Shown piece after piece: positions 9,125 through 16,426 of a stretch of 64,000 bases of DNA. The position numbers and the translations under genes are program-made. Position 1 is the first letter of the stretch. Each line of letters begins with the position of its first letter. The notes under the pieces are model-generated. The model was given only the letters and a program-made list of their open reading frames with translations. It had not been told where the DNA came from and ran no database searches. Source of the DNA: Solwaraspora sp. WMMD791 (GTDB lineage: Bacteria > Actinomycetota > Actinomycetes > Mycobacteriales > Micromonosporaceae); contig NZ_CP120737.1 in NCBI RefSeq assembly GCF_029581195.1, positions 2,705,001 through 2,769,000 of the forward strand. The letters are read 5' to 3'.

Positions 9125-10563
9125 CACGCCACCACCCCCGGCACGTCGCCACCGGTGTCGGTGTCGTCGAGGTGCTGGTAGATCCGGCCCAGGCCGCGAA
9201 TGTCGTCGTCGGACAGGTAGGCGAACCGGACCCGGACGGGTTCCCTGACACCGTCGAGGACGACGTAGCCGACCCCCGGCAGCGTCTCCGGAACCCGGTC
9301 ACACACCGCACCCCGATCGCGGGCACCGTCGCCGAGGACCATGTCAGCCTGCTCCGGCTCGGTCATCCGCAACGCGATCCGAGTCGGGAACAGATCCCTA
9401 AACGGCAGCACGTCCTTACGCGGGTCCTGCAACGCCGCCACCACGTGCACACCCACCGCCCGGCCCTGCGACAACAGCAAACCCAGGGCCTCTTTGATGC
9501 GGTCGCGGACCTTGCGGTCCGTCAGATAGGCGGTCAACGCCGCCAACTCGTCGACGACCACGACGATCAACGGCTCATCCCGACTCGGCGTGTGCTGACG
9601 GGTCACCCCGCGCAGCCGGTCCGCACGCACCCGCATCCGTTTCACGGCCTCTTCCAGGACACCGGCCATGGTGTCCGGGTCCTGGTAGCAGAACCGGGCG
9701 AACAACGGCAGCCCCGCCGCCAGCTCCATGCCGCCCTTCGGGTCGAACACCCACAGCTCCACCAGCCCGGAACGGACACCGCCGGCCAACGCGGAGATCA
9801 GCGACCAGATCACCGAGCCCTTGCCGGAGTTCGTCGCCCCCGTCACCAGCACATGCGATCCGGCCAGCCGCAGCCGATACGGCTCCCCGCCCTCCTGAAC
9901 GCCGAGAGGGAGGGCGGCAAGGTCGGGTTCGGCCGGGACCGGCAGCGGCTCCACCACCCCGGCGAGGGGATCCCGGCGGGTGAACCGCACCGCCACCAGA
10001 TCCGGCCGCACACAGGCGGATGCCCGTGCTTCGCGTTGGTGGAAGCCGTGCGCCAACCGGTCCGCGTTACGCGCCCAGTCATCCGGCACCTGACCCGGCA
10101 GCATCCGCACCGTAACCGTGTCCCCGAATCGGTCCGACACGACCCGGACCAGACGGGGCACGTACCGGACCCCGTCGAAGATCACCGCCAACCCGCACGT
10201 GGCGGTGACCGCGACCCAACGACGCCGGTACACCCACAACCGACGCCACCGCCCGACGACCGGGTACCAGCCGAACCGCCACCACGACCCCGGATGCAAC
10301 CGCCACCACACCGCACACGAGGCGACCAGGCCGGCGACGACGGCGGCCAGGACCAGCGGCCCCCACTCCGCATACACCCACGCCACCGCCATGGTCGGGC
10401 CGGAGATCCACCAGTAGCGGACCGCCAACACCGACAGCCGGACCAGGCCACGGGCCAGCCACCACAACAGGAGCAGCCAGCCCGGCATCCGCCACGACGG
10501 CAGCCGCACGTTCATCGGCGCGACCGGGACCTTCTCCCCCGGAATGATGTTGATCAACGGCAT
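9124..10563 (-). CDS. FtsK/SpoIIIE-type DNA translocase (conjugative transfer, TraSA-like)
   Basis: 479 aa. Two to three N-terminal membrane segments (about 25-90) anchor a C-terminal ATPase. Walker A GATNSGKGS is at 242-250, Walker B LIVVVVDEL at 332-340, and the arginine-finger region is HVVAALQDPRKDVLPFRDLFPTRIALR. In actinobacterial plasmids and AICEs a single FtsK-like protein pumps double-stranded DNA into the recipient. The ATG at 10563 was chosen because the protein then starts just before the membrane segments; the open frame upstream overlaps a separate small gene. It is the only transfer ATPase in the element. Confidence 0.9.
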   Translation of the reverse strand: MPLINIIPGEKVPVAPMNVRLPSWRMPGWLLLLWWLARGLVRLSVLAVRYWWISGPTMAVAWVYAEWGPLVLAAVVAGLVASCAVWWRLHPGSWWRFGWYPVVGRWRRLWVYRRRWVAVTATCGLAVIFDGVRYVPRLVRVVSDRFGDTVTVRMLPGQVPDDWARNADRLAHGFHQREARASACVRPDLVAVRFTRRDPLAGVVEPLPVPAEPDLAALPLGVQEGGEPYRLRLAGSHVLVTGATNSGKGSVIWSLISALAGGVRSGLVELWVFDPKGGMELAAGLPLFARFCYQDPDTMAGVLEEAVKRMRVRADRLRGVTRQHTPSRDEPLIVVVVDELAALTAYLTDRKVRDRIKEALGLLLSQGRAVGVHVVAALQDPRKDVLPFRDLFPTRIALRMTEPEQADMVLGDGARDRGAVCDRVPETLPGVGYVVLDGVREPVRVRFAYLSDDDIRGLGRIYQHLDDTDTGGDVPGVVA

Positions 10564-10570
10564 GACGTCG

Positions 10571-10789
10571 TCACCGCCCCGACCAGCGGACCGGACGACC
10601 CAGCGTCGCCATACAGGTACGGCACGCCATGTGCAGCAGATCGAACCGACGTGGACGCACCCACCGCCCACAACGCGGACACCGGATCTCATCCACCAAC
10701 GCCGGCAGATCCCGCAGCCCCACGACCCGGCGGGCCACCGCCAGCCAGGACCACAACACACCAGCGAGCAGACGACGACGCCACCTCAC
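10571..10789 (-). CDS. Small zinc-ribbon protein of the AICE
   Basis: 72 aa. Basic, Trp-rich N-terminus, then CPRCGRW and CRTCMATLG (two CxxC pairs 20 residues apart), a likely one-zinc ribbon. The GTG at 10789 overlaps the stop of the upstream gene (GTGA) and follows GGGGGTGG. A GTG three codons earlier is possible. It lies just upstream of the translocase gene in the same operon. The role is unknown; such proteins are common in AICE transfer operons. Confidence 0.65.
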   Translation of the reverse strand: MRWRRRLLAGVLWSWLAVARRVVGLRDLPALVDEIRCPRCGRWVRPRRFDLLHMACRTCMATLGRPVRWSGR

Positions 10790-11025
10790 GCCGACCACCC
10801 CCGCCGGATGCGGTTGGCCTGTTCACGGGCGATCTCGGCCAGGTCGGACGCCTCACCGGCGACATCCGGCGAGGACGTCTCGGCGGCAGCCCGGTTGAAC
10901 AGGTCCGCTTTCCGGTCGTACCAGGCAGCCCGCTCCTCAGCGGACGCCTGCCAGGTCGGCCGACAGTTGAGCAACGCTGCCAGCTCAGCGGCGAACGACC
11001 GCGTTCCGTCAGCCACGGTCGTCAC
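10786..11025 (-). CDS. Small hypothetical protein of the AICE operon
   Basis: 79 aa, mostly helical and charged: FAAELAALLNCRPTWQASAEERAAWYDRK and a C-terminal LAEIAREQANRIRRGW. No domain is recognised. The GTG at 11025 is preferred because the frame upstream runs through another gene and has a serine-rich, non-coding look. It overlaps the upstream gene by 17 bp and the downstream gene by 4 bp, as in a tight operon. Confidence 0.6.
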   Translation of the reverse strand: MTTVADGTRSFAAELAALLNCRPTWQASAEERAAWYDRKADLFNRAAAETSSPDVAGEASDLAEIAREQANRIRRGWSA

Positions 11026-11182
11026 CGCCCGCCGGCTGGTCGAGGAAGACGACGAGCGCGCAGGCGTCGCAGATGAACACGAGCGGCGGCATCGCGGCCA
11101 GCTCGTCGCAGATCTCGCAGTGCCGCCAGACCTCACGGCGGCGCGGTGTGTCCGGGTCGAGATTCATTAGCATGGGCGTCAC
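11009..11182 (-). CDS. Small zinc-ribbon protein of the AICE operon
   Basis: 57 aa with CEICDE and CDAC pairs around a hydrophobic stretch (MPPLVFICDACALVVFL), probably a zinc ribbon. The GTG at 11182 follows AAGGGGG at good spacing. A hairpin-capable GC-rich stretch of about 100 bp separates it from the 11283-11708 gene. The function is unknown. Confidence 0.6.
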   Translation of the reverse strand: MTPMLMNLDPDTPRRREVWRHCEICDELAAMPPLVFICDACALVVFLDQPAGGDDRG

Positions 11183-11282
11183 AGCCCGGCCCCCTTTCAC
11201 GAGGGGTTGAAGGGTTGGGAGCGCGGGACGGGCCGGGACTCTTGGCGGGGAAACGGCCCGCCCCGCGTGCGAGATGGAGCGG

Positions 11283-11708
11283 TCAGGCAGCGGCGGGAGC
11301 GTGGGCCGAGGCCGGCTGCATGCCGGTGGCCCGCAAGGAGTACGCCATCCGCGCCCGGCACTGACCCGACGCCCGACACCGGTGCGAATCCACGTACGGG
11401 GTCAGGGTCAGACCGTCGAACTCCACCGCCGGCGGATACCCCGGCACCGTCGACGACGGCGGCACCGGACGCTGCCCGGCAACGATCTTCACCTTGACCT
11501 CAGTGGACCGACCGAACTTGCCCGCCTCAGCGTCCAGATCCAGCACCCGGACCACCCAGACCCGCTCACCGGTCTCCTTGTCCCGCGCCTGGTTGTCCGC
11601 CTCCCCACGCCGGTCGAAGTCGACCTGAGCATCAACGCCCAGGAACAGCGCACCGGCGGGGAACACGTACTCGAACGGGACCGGGACCTTGATCGACGCA
11701 GGAACCAC
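11283..11708 (-). CDS. Conserved AICE/plasmid protein of unknown function, first gene of the transfer operon
   Basis: 141 aa. The text PFEYVFPAGALFLGVDAQVDFDRR, then DKETGERVWVVRVLDLDAEAGKFGRSTEVKVKI, resembles a protein seen repeatedly near the start of AICE and Streptomyces plasmid operons. A C-terminal CRASGQC pair could bind metal. The GTG at 11708 is set by a strong GGAGGT 7 bp upstream. The promoter region just upstream has two operator-like palindromes matching one in front of the GntR gene, so this gene is probably repressed by that regulator. Confidence 0.7.
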   Translation of the reverse strand: MVPASIKVPVPFEYVFPAGALFLGVDAQVDFDRRGEADNQARDKETGERVWVVRVLDLDAEAGKFGRSTEVKVKIVAGQRPVPPSSTVPGYPPAVEFDGLTLTPYVDSHRCRASGQCRARMAYSLRATGMQPASAHAPAAA

Positions 11709-11759
11709 AGCAGATACCTCCGAGGGGAAGAGAGACCAACCCAACAAGCCGGCAAGTTG

Positions 11760-11770
11760 ACTTGTTAAGT
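11760..11770. promoter_or_regulatory. GntR operator candidate A
   Basis: ACTTGTTAAGT is an imperfect 5-1-5 palindrome about 52 bp upstream of the 11283-11708 gene. It shares the CTTGT[CT]AAG core with sites B and C. Confidence 0.55.
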
Positions 11771-11797
11771 AGATCGAAGGTAGCTCCCATCAACTCG

Positions 11798-11808
11798 ACT
11801 TGTCAAGT
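11798..11808. promoter_or_regulatory. GntR operator candidate B
   Basis: ACTTGTCAAGT is a perfect 5-1-5 palindrome centred 38 bp from site A, in the gap between the GntR gene and the first gene of the transfer operon. Confidence 0.6.
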
Positions 11809-11844
11809 GATCCAGTGAGCGCGACGTCTCACGCTCGACTGTGG

Positions 11845-12576
11845 TCAGTCGAGCGGGTAGACGTCTTCCAGGTCGTGACGGGAAGCGGGAAACAGCACGT
11901 CGACCGCGAGCAGTGGGGTTGCCGTACGGTCGCAGATGGACAGCAGGGCCGTTACCACGGGATCGGTCGGGTTGACCTTCAGCAGGGATGCTTCGTCGTC
12001 GCGGGGCAGCCGGGCCGAGATTCGTTCGGCGACGTGATCGAGCTTGACGCCCTTGCGGGCCGTCAGGTGCCGCAGCAGCCCATCGGACAGCGGAGCCGTT
12101 CCGCCCACGTCCGTACCCGCAGCGAGATCAACGGGAAGGTACGCGGTGGCCAGCTCCACCGGCCCTAGGTCGTCGACCGTGACCAGTCGACGCCGCGCGA
12201 CGACCGGCGTTCCCGGTTCGATGTCGAGTGCGGAGGCCGCCCGTGGTGGCGCGGGGATGACCTCAGCCGCCAGGACGGTCGAGCCGGCCGGTTCCGGCTG
12301 GTCGAGTACGGCGTACCGCTCACGGGCCGCTCTTGTCGACGGGCCACCGGGACGACCGATGACGAACCGACCCTTGCCCTGACGGGACTCGATCCACCCG
12401 TCCTGACGCAGCAGGTCCAGCGCCCGCACGACGACCGGCCGGGACGCGCCGAACTCCCGAATCAGCTCGGTTTCACTCGGGAGCATCGCGCCGGGTGGGT
12501 AGGTGCCGTCGCCGATGCGCTGCTGCATCGAGTTGACGATCACCACGTACTTGGGTTGCGCGACTTCGATCGGCAC
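11845..12576 (-). CDS. GntR-family repressor of the AICE (KorSA-like)
   Basis: 243 aa. N-terminal GntR winged helix (GDGTYPPGAMLPSETELIREFGASRPVVVRALDLLRQDGWIESRQGKGRFV, about 22-75), then a UTRA-type effector domain (about 95-240). GntR/UTRA proteins in AICEs, such as KorSA of pSAM2, repress replication and transfer genes. The GTG at 12576 is chosen because homology begins directly after it; an in-frame TTG lies five codons upstream. A matching palindrome 29 bp upstream suggests autorepression, and two more lie before the transfer operon downstream. Confidence 0.88.
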   Translation of the reverse strand: MPIEVAQPKYVVIVNSMQQRIGDGTYPPGAMLPSETELIREFGASRPVVVRALDLLRQDGWIESRQGKGRFVIGRPGGPSTRAARERYAVLDQPEPAGSTVLAAEVIPAPPRAASALDIEPGTPVVARRRLVTVDDLGPVELATAYLPVDLAAGTDVGGTAPLSDGLLRHLTARKGVKLDHVAERISARLPRDDEASLLKVNPTDPVVTALLSICDRTATPLLAVDVLFPASRHDLEDVYPLD

Positions 12577-12604
12577 CCAACCCACCCCCAAGACGACAAC
12601 TCAG

Positions 12605-12613
12605 CTTGTCAAG
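12605..12613. promoter_or_regulatory. GntR operator candidate C (autoregulatory)
   Basis: CTTGTCAAG is a perfect 4-1-4 palindrome 29 bp upstream of the GntR start codon, with the same core as sites A and B. Confidence 0.6.
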
Positions 12614-12658
12614 AGGCTATCCAGGTAGGCGATGATCTGTCCATCACCGCCGGGTGCC

Positions 12659-12850
12659 TCACGTCCGGCCGTTCGGCCATCGTCGCGGCAGGTGCCCGTG
12701 CCGGCCGAACACCCGCAGCGCGGTCCGCCGCCGGTCGCAGCCCGACACGCCGCACCCCGGACACCGACCATCACGGTCAGGTCCGGGGTGCCGGTCAAGC
12801 AGGAGTTGCGCCGCCCGGAGCTGGTCACGGACGGACGCCGGTCGCACCAT
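12659..12850 (-). CDS. Small cysteine-containing protein of the AICE
   Basis: 63 aa. Helical N-terminus (SVRDQLRAAQLLLDRH), then DGRCPGCGVSGCDRRRTALRVFGRHG with three cysteines and histidines arranged like a short zinc finger. Proteins of this pattern are frequent in actinobacterial mobile elements. The ATG at 12850 is 4 bp after the stop of the upstream gene, so it is likely co-transcribed. The function is unknown. Confidence 0.55.
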   Translation of the reverse strand: MVRPASVRDQLRAAQLLLDRHPGPDRDGRCPGCGVSGCDRRRTALRVFGRHGHLPRRWPNGRT

Positions 12851-12853
12851 CGG

Positions 12854-13093
12854 TCAGCGCGGCTCAGGTGCCAGCAGGGAAGCCCGCGCCATCACCAACG
12901 CGTGATCACCCCACGAGCCGTCACCGTTGAGCTTGACCCCTTCCAGCCAGATCCACTCGTCATTCTCCGGCCGGTTCGTGATCAGCCGTACGCCGGTCAG
13001 CCGCATCGCGACCGGGCCGTCCGCCGGCCGGTACCGGTCCGTCGGTTGCAGCCGGATCGTGTCGCCGAGCTTGACCCGGATATCGAACGCCAC
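12854..13093 (-). CDS. Small hypothetical protein of the AICE
   Basis: 79 aa, beta-rich, no recognised domain: AFDIRVKLGDTIRLQ and GPVAMRLTGVRLI, then NDEWIWLEGVKLNGDGSWGDHALVMAR. The GTG at 13093 is supported by GGAGG 9 bp upstream. It overlaps the 3' part of the preceding frame (12960-13388) by 134 bp, so one of the two boundaries may be wrong. The resemblance of the two products (short beta segments, DRH-type turns) suggests related small proteins. Confidence 0.6.
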   Translation of the reverse strand: MAFDIRVKLGDTIRLQPTDRYRPADGPVAMRLTGVRLITNRPENDEWIWLEGVKLNGDGSWGDHALVMARASLLAPEPR

Positions 13094-13388
13094 GGTTTGC
13101 CTCCATCCTCGCCACCACCGGTGGCGGTCCCGCCGCCGGTCTCCTCGCCTGTTTCGCCGGTCGCCGGCCGGACAGCAGGCGCAGCCCGTCCCGCTGGACG
13201 AACACCTCACGCCGCTCGACCGCGTCGCCGTGCCGGTCCAGGACGTACCCCGTCAGCCAGCACCAGCCCTCGTACGTCGGTTTCCGGCACACCGCCGTCA
13301 CCCGCAGGATCACCGCCCGGCTACCGGCGAACTGCACCGATGCCCGCCCGGCGATGTGCACCACGTCCCCGACCTCCGGATCCACCAT
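12960..13388 (-). CDS. Small hypothetical protein of the AICE (C-terminal extent uncertain)
   Basis: Up to 142 aa. The first about 75 residues look like a real protein (MVDPEVGDVVHIAGRASVQ, then CRKPTYEGWCWLTGYVLDRHGD). The rest is Arg/Pro/Ala-rich and overlaps the next gene by 134 bp, so it could be open only because of GC bias. The ATG at 13388 follows GGGGGGAG. A frameshift near 13100-13180 or a sequencing error would explain the long overlap. The function is unknown. Confidence 0.5.
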   Translation of the reverse strand: MVDPEVGDVVHIAGRASVQFAGSRAVILRVTAVCRKPTYEGWCWLTGYVLDRHGDAVERREVFVQRDGLRLLSGRRPAKQARRPAAGPPPVVARMEANRGVRYPGQARRHDPAATDGPVPAGGRPGRDAADRRTADHEPAGE

Positions 13389-13522
13389 CGACCCGTCTCC
13401 CCCCGGTTGGATTGGATGGGCGCCGAGCCGGGCGGGGATCAGCAGTCCCCGGCAGCCCGTGTCGTTCTGCCGGTCGGGCAAGGAACCACCTACCCGGCAC
13501 CCGGCCCGGCGCCCTGTCTGAG

Positions 13523-13897
13523 TCACCTGGTGGCCGACGCGCTCCCAGGTGTGCCGCCGCCGGTCGTTCCCTGCCCGCCGCAGTCCGGACAGGTCCGCCG
13601 CTGCAACCGGTGCGGATCGCCCGGAGCCCGCAGCGCCCGACGCGGAGAAGCCAGCTTCCAGCCCCGCCCTTCACACGCCGGACACCCCGAGCCGGCCGAC
13701 CCGGACGGCGCAGGGTCCGGTATGCCCGCGTCGGAGTGGCAGCGCACGATCGGGACCCGGCCCCCGGCGAACGCCGCCGCGCCGACACCGACCAGCCGAG
13801 GCGCGATCAACAGCCCGCCGCCGGTCGGGCAGACCGCACCCGCTCCCGTCCGAGATAGCCTCACGTCATCAGGCGTAGCAATCCGTAGCCGGTTCAC
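13523..13897 (-). CDS. Small protein with DnaJ-like CxxCxGxG motifs
   Basis: 124 aa with CPACEGRGWK and CPDCGGQGTT, two CxxCxGxG units like the zinc centres of DnaJ, near the C-terminus. The N-terminus is MNRLRIATPDDVRLS if the GTG at 13897 is used. No ribosome site is visible there, so the start may be internal or the message leaderless. It is divergent from the TPR regulator at 14056, with a shared 158-bp promoter region. The role is unknown. Confidence 0.5.
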   Translation of the reverse strand: MNRLRIATPDDVRLSRTGAGAVCPTGGGLLIAPRLVGVGAAAFAGGRVPIVRCHSDAGIPDPAPSGSAGSGCPACEGRGWKLASPRRALRAPGDPHRLQRRTCPDCGGQGTTGGGTPGSASATR

Positions 13898-14055
13898 GAC
13901 AAGAATCGTGTACCGGTCTAACAGGACAGATCGAGGACCCGGCCCGGCACATCAGACGGACCTCAACAGGACCGGATCAGGACCTGTCTTGCCGTCCGGA
14001 CATCAACCGGACCAGCCTTGACAGCAGAGCCCCACCGTCCAGGAAGGCACACCGG

Positions 14056-15375
14056 ATGGCACCACCACGGCGCGAACCCCGAACCGTGCTGGAGTACCTC
14101 ATCCAGCACAGCGACCGCACCTACGAAGAACTCGCCGACGAGTTCACCCGCCACGACCCACACGCCGTGATCAGCGCCCGTCACCTCGCCCGCCTCGCCA
14201 GAGGCGAACGCGACCTCACCGGCGCCAACCCCGCCACCCGTCGCGCCCTACAGGCCATGTTCGGCCGCCCCGTCGACGAACTCCAACGCCCCTGGACCGG
14301 CAACCACCCCGTACCGCCCGCGCAGCGCACCCCGACCACCCCTCAGCCGCTGCTGTCCGGCACCGGAACTGAAAGGAACCTGCTCGCCATGGCCGCCGAA
14401 CGCGCCCGCCGCTACGCCCTGCTCGCCGCCGAAGCCACCACCCCCGCCGCCATCACCAGCCTCGCCGAGGACGTGCAACGCCTCGCCCTGGCCTACCCGC
14501 AGCAGCCCGTCAGCCACATCATCGGCGACCTCACCGAAACACAGGACACCCTGTTCACGCTCTTGGAACGCCGCCAACCCCCCGCGCAATCGCGGGACCT
14601 GCACTTCCTCGCCGGCATCACCAGCGGTCTACTCGCCAAGGTCTCCCACGACCTCGCCGACCCACACTCAGCGATGCTGCAAGCCCGCACCGCCGTGCTC
14701 TGCGCCGACCAGGCCGGACACCCCGGACTGCAAGCCTGGCTCCGCGGCCTCCAATCGTTGGTCGCCTACTGGGCCGGCCGCTACGCCGAAGCCGTCCGCT
14801 ACGCCAACACCGGCAGCCACTACGCCCAGCAGACCGGCGGCACCACCTCCGTATGGCTCCCCATCAGCGCCGCCCGCGCGTACGCCGCCCTCGGCAACGC
14901 CGAACAGGCCAAGGCTGCCATCACCGAAGCCGAACAAGCGTGGACACGCGTCCAACCCGACGAGATGGACGAGATGGGCGGCATCTGCACCTTCTCCCAC
15001 CCGCGCACCCTCTACTACGCCGCCGACGCCCTCGCCTGGCTACCCGAGGAATCCGCCACCGCCGAGGAGTACGCCGCCCAGGCCGTCGCCGCCTACGCCG
15101 ACCCCCACGACCCCGCATGGGCCTTCGGCGACCAGGCCGGCAGCCACGCCGACCTCGCGATTGCCCGCGTCGCCGGCCGGGACCTGGACGCCGCCGCCGA
15201 CGCCATCGCCCCCGTGCTCGAGTTGCCCGCCGAGCAGCGCATCAACGGCATCATTCACTCCGTCCGCCGCGTGCACCAGGCCATCACCCGCTCCGGATAC
15301 GCCACCGAGGCCCGCGACCTGGTCGACGGCATCGAACACTTCACGCACACCCCCGCCAACGCCCTGCCCCGGTAA
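14056..15375 (+). CDS. HTH plus TPR-type transcriptional regulator of the AICE
   Basis: 439 aa. The N-terminus is an XRE-like region (LEYLIQHSDRTYEELADEFTRHDP, then SARHLARLARGERD). The remaining about 330 residues are helical repeats (for example WLPISAARAYAALGNAEQAKAAITEAEQAW) in the style of TPR proteins. Regulators of this build are common in Streptomyces and Micromonospora and on AICEs, where activators of transfer are known. The ATG at 14056 follows AGGAAGG. It is transcribed away from the core operon. The target genes are unknown. Confidence 0.75.
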   Translation: MAPPRREPRTVLEYLIQHSDRTYEELADEFTRHDPHAVISARHLARLARGERDLTGANPATRRALQAMFGRPVDELQRPWTGNHPVPPAQRTPTTPQPLLSGTGTERNLLAMAAERARRYALLAAEATTPAAITSLAEDVQRLALAYPQQPVSHIIGDLTETQDTLFTLLERRQPPAQSRDLHFLAGITSGLLAKVSHDLADPHSAMLQARTAVLCADQAGHPGLQAWLRGLQSLVAYWAGRYAEAVRYANTGSHYAQQTGGTTSVWLPISAARAYAALGNAEQAKAAITEAEQAWTRVQPDEMDEMGGICTFSHPRTLYYAADALAWLPEESATAEEYAAQAVAAYADPHDPAWAFGDQAGSHADLAIARVAGRDLDAAADAIAPVLELPAEQRINGIIHSVRRVHQAITRSGYATEARDLVDGIEHFTHTPANALPR

Positions 15376-15390
15376 GGCACCATCAGCGGC

Positions 15391-15942
15391 ATGGACCCGA
15401 TCCACCTCACCGGCAGACTCGTCGACCTACGCGACTTCCGCACCAGCGACATCCCCGACGCGGTCGGCATCGTCGGAGACGAACGCGTCACCCGCTGGCT
15501 GTCCTTCGACGCCCGCGACCAGGACCAGACCGCCGCGATGATCGACGGCGCGATCAGCCGAGCTCAGCACCAGCCACGCACCGAGTACTACCTAGCCGTC
15601 GTCGACAAGCAGGACCGGATGATCGGGTTCGGCCGCCTCGGGCTCAGCGGCGTGCAGGCCGCGAAACTCGGGTACGCCATCCACGCCGACCACTGGGGCC
15701 ACGGCTACGCCACCGACACCGCCCGCACCCTCATCGCCTACGGCTTCGGGCCACTCGGGTTACACCGGATCACCGCCGCGATCGGCCCCGACAACGCCGC
15801 CTCCATCACCGTCGTGAAGCGGCTTGGGATGACGTACGAAGGCCGCCTCCGCGACCACGTCCACACCAACGGCGCATGGCGAGATTCCCTGCTCTACTCC
15901 ATCCTCGCCCCAGAGTGGACACCGCAGGCAGAGCAGCCGTAA
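15391..15942 (+). CDS. GNAT-family N-acetyltransferase (RimJ/RimL type)
   Basis: 183 aa acetyl-CoA-dependent transferase. It has the RimJ-like opening LTGRLVDLRDFRTSDIPDAVGIVGD, the acetyl-CoA-binding stretch HADHWGHGYATDTARTLIAYGF (about 98-119) and the C-terminal NAASITVVKRLGMTYEGRLRDHV (about 135-157). This subfamily acetylates protein N-termini, small amines or antibiotics. The substrate cannot be read from the sequence. It starts 15 bp after the TPR regulator, so it is probably co-transcribed AICE cargo. Confidence 0.85.
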   Translation: MDPIHLTGRLVDLRDFRTSDIPDAVGIVGDERVTRWLSFDARDQDQTAAMIDGAISRAQHQPRTEYYLAVVDKQDRMIGFGRLGLSGVQAAKLGYAIHADHWGHGYATDTARTLIAYGFGPLGLHRITAAIGPDNAASITVVKRLGMTYEGRLRDHVHTNGAWRDSLLYSILAPEWTPQAEQP

Positions 15943-16015
15943 CACTGAACGGCGGCAGGACCAGGACCAGCGGACGCAAGATCACTCGCAGTCCCCGCGC
16001 CGGTACCATCACGGC

Positions 16016-16354
16016 ATGCGAGACGACCCCACCCCGGAGACGCACCCGGACCCCGAACGCCTCGCCACCCACGCCGCCGCCATCCGCGCCGCAGCCGCCG
16101 AGCTCCTCACCCGCGTCCACGAATGGCGCAACTCCCCACACTGGCAAGACACCCCCACCAACCAACACCGCTACCGCACGACCGTAGACGCCTGTGCGCA
16201 GCTCGACGCGCTACCCCACCCCACCACGCCAGACCAACTCGCCGCCATGGCCGCCACCATCCGGCCCGCATCCACAGTCTGGCTCCCCAGCCGCCCAGGA
16301 CCCCAACAGGCGATCCATGCCGCCGCCGAAAGACTGTCGACCATGGGTATCTGA
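16016..16354 (+). CDS. Small hypothetical protein of the AICE
   Basis: 112 aa, alpha-helical, no recognised domain: RLATHAAAIRAAAAELLTRVHEWRN and TPDQLAAMAATIRPASTVW. It follows the GNAT gene on the same strand and converges on the NLR-like gene. The ribosome site is weak, so the start is uncertain. Confidence 0.55.
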   Translation: MRDDPTPETHPDPERLATHAAAIRAAAAELLTRVHEWRNSPHWQDTPTNQHRYRTTVDACAQLDALPHPTTPDQLAAMAATIRPASTVWLPSRPGPQQAIHAAAERLSTMGI

Positions 16355-16426
16355 TTTCCAAAGAGCCGGTTCCCGTCACACACAGGAAGCATAACCCCTA
16401 AACGATTAATTGCCATTGACACAGAC

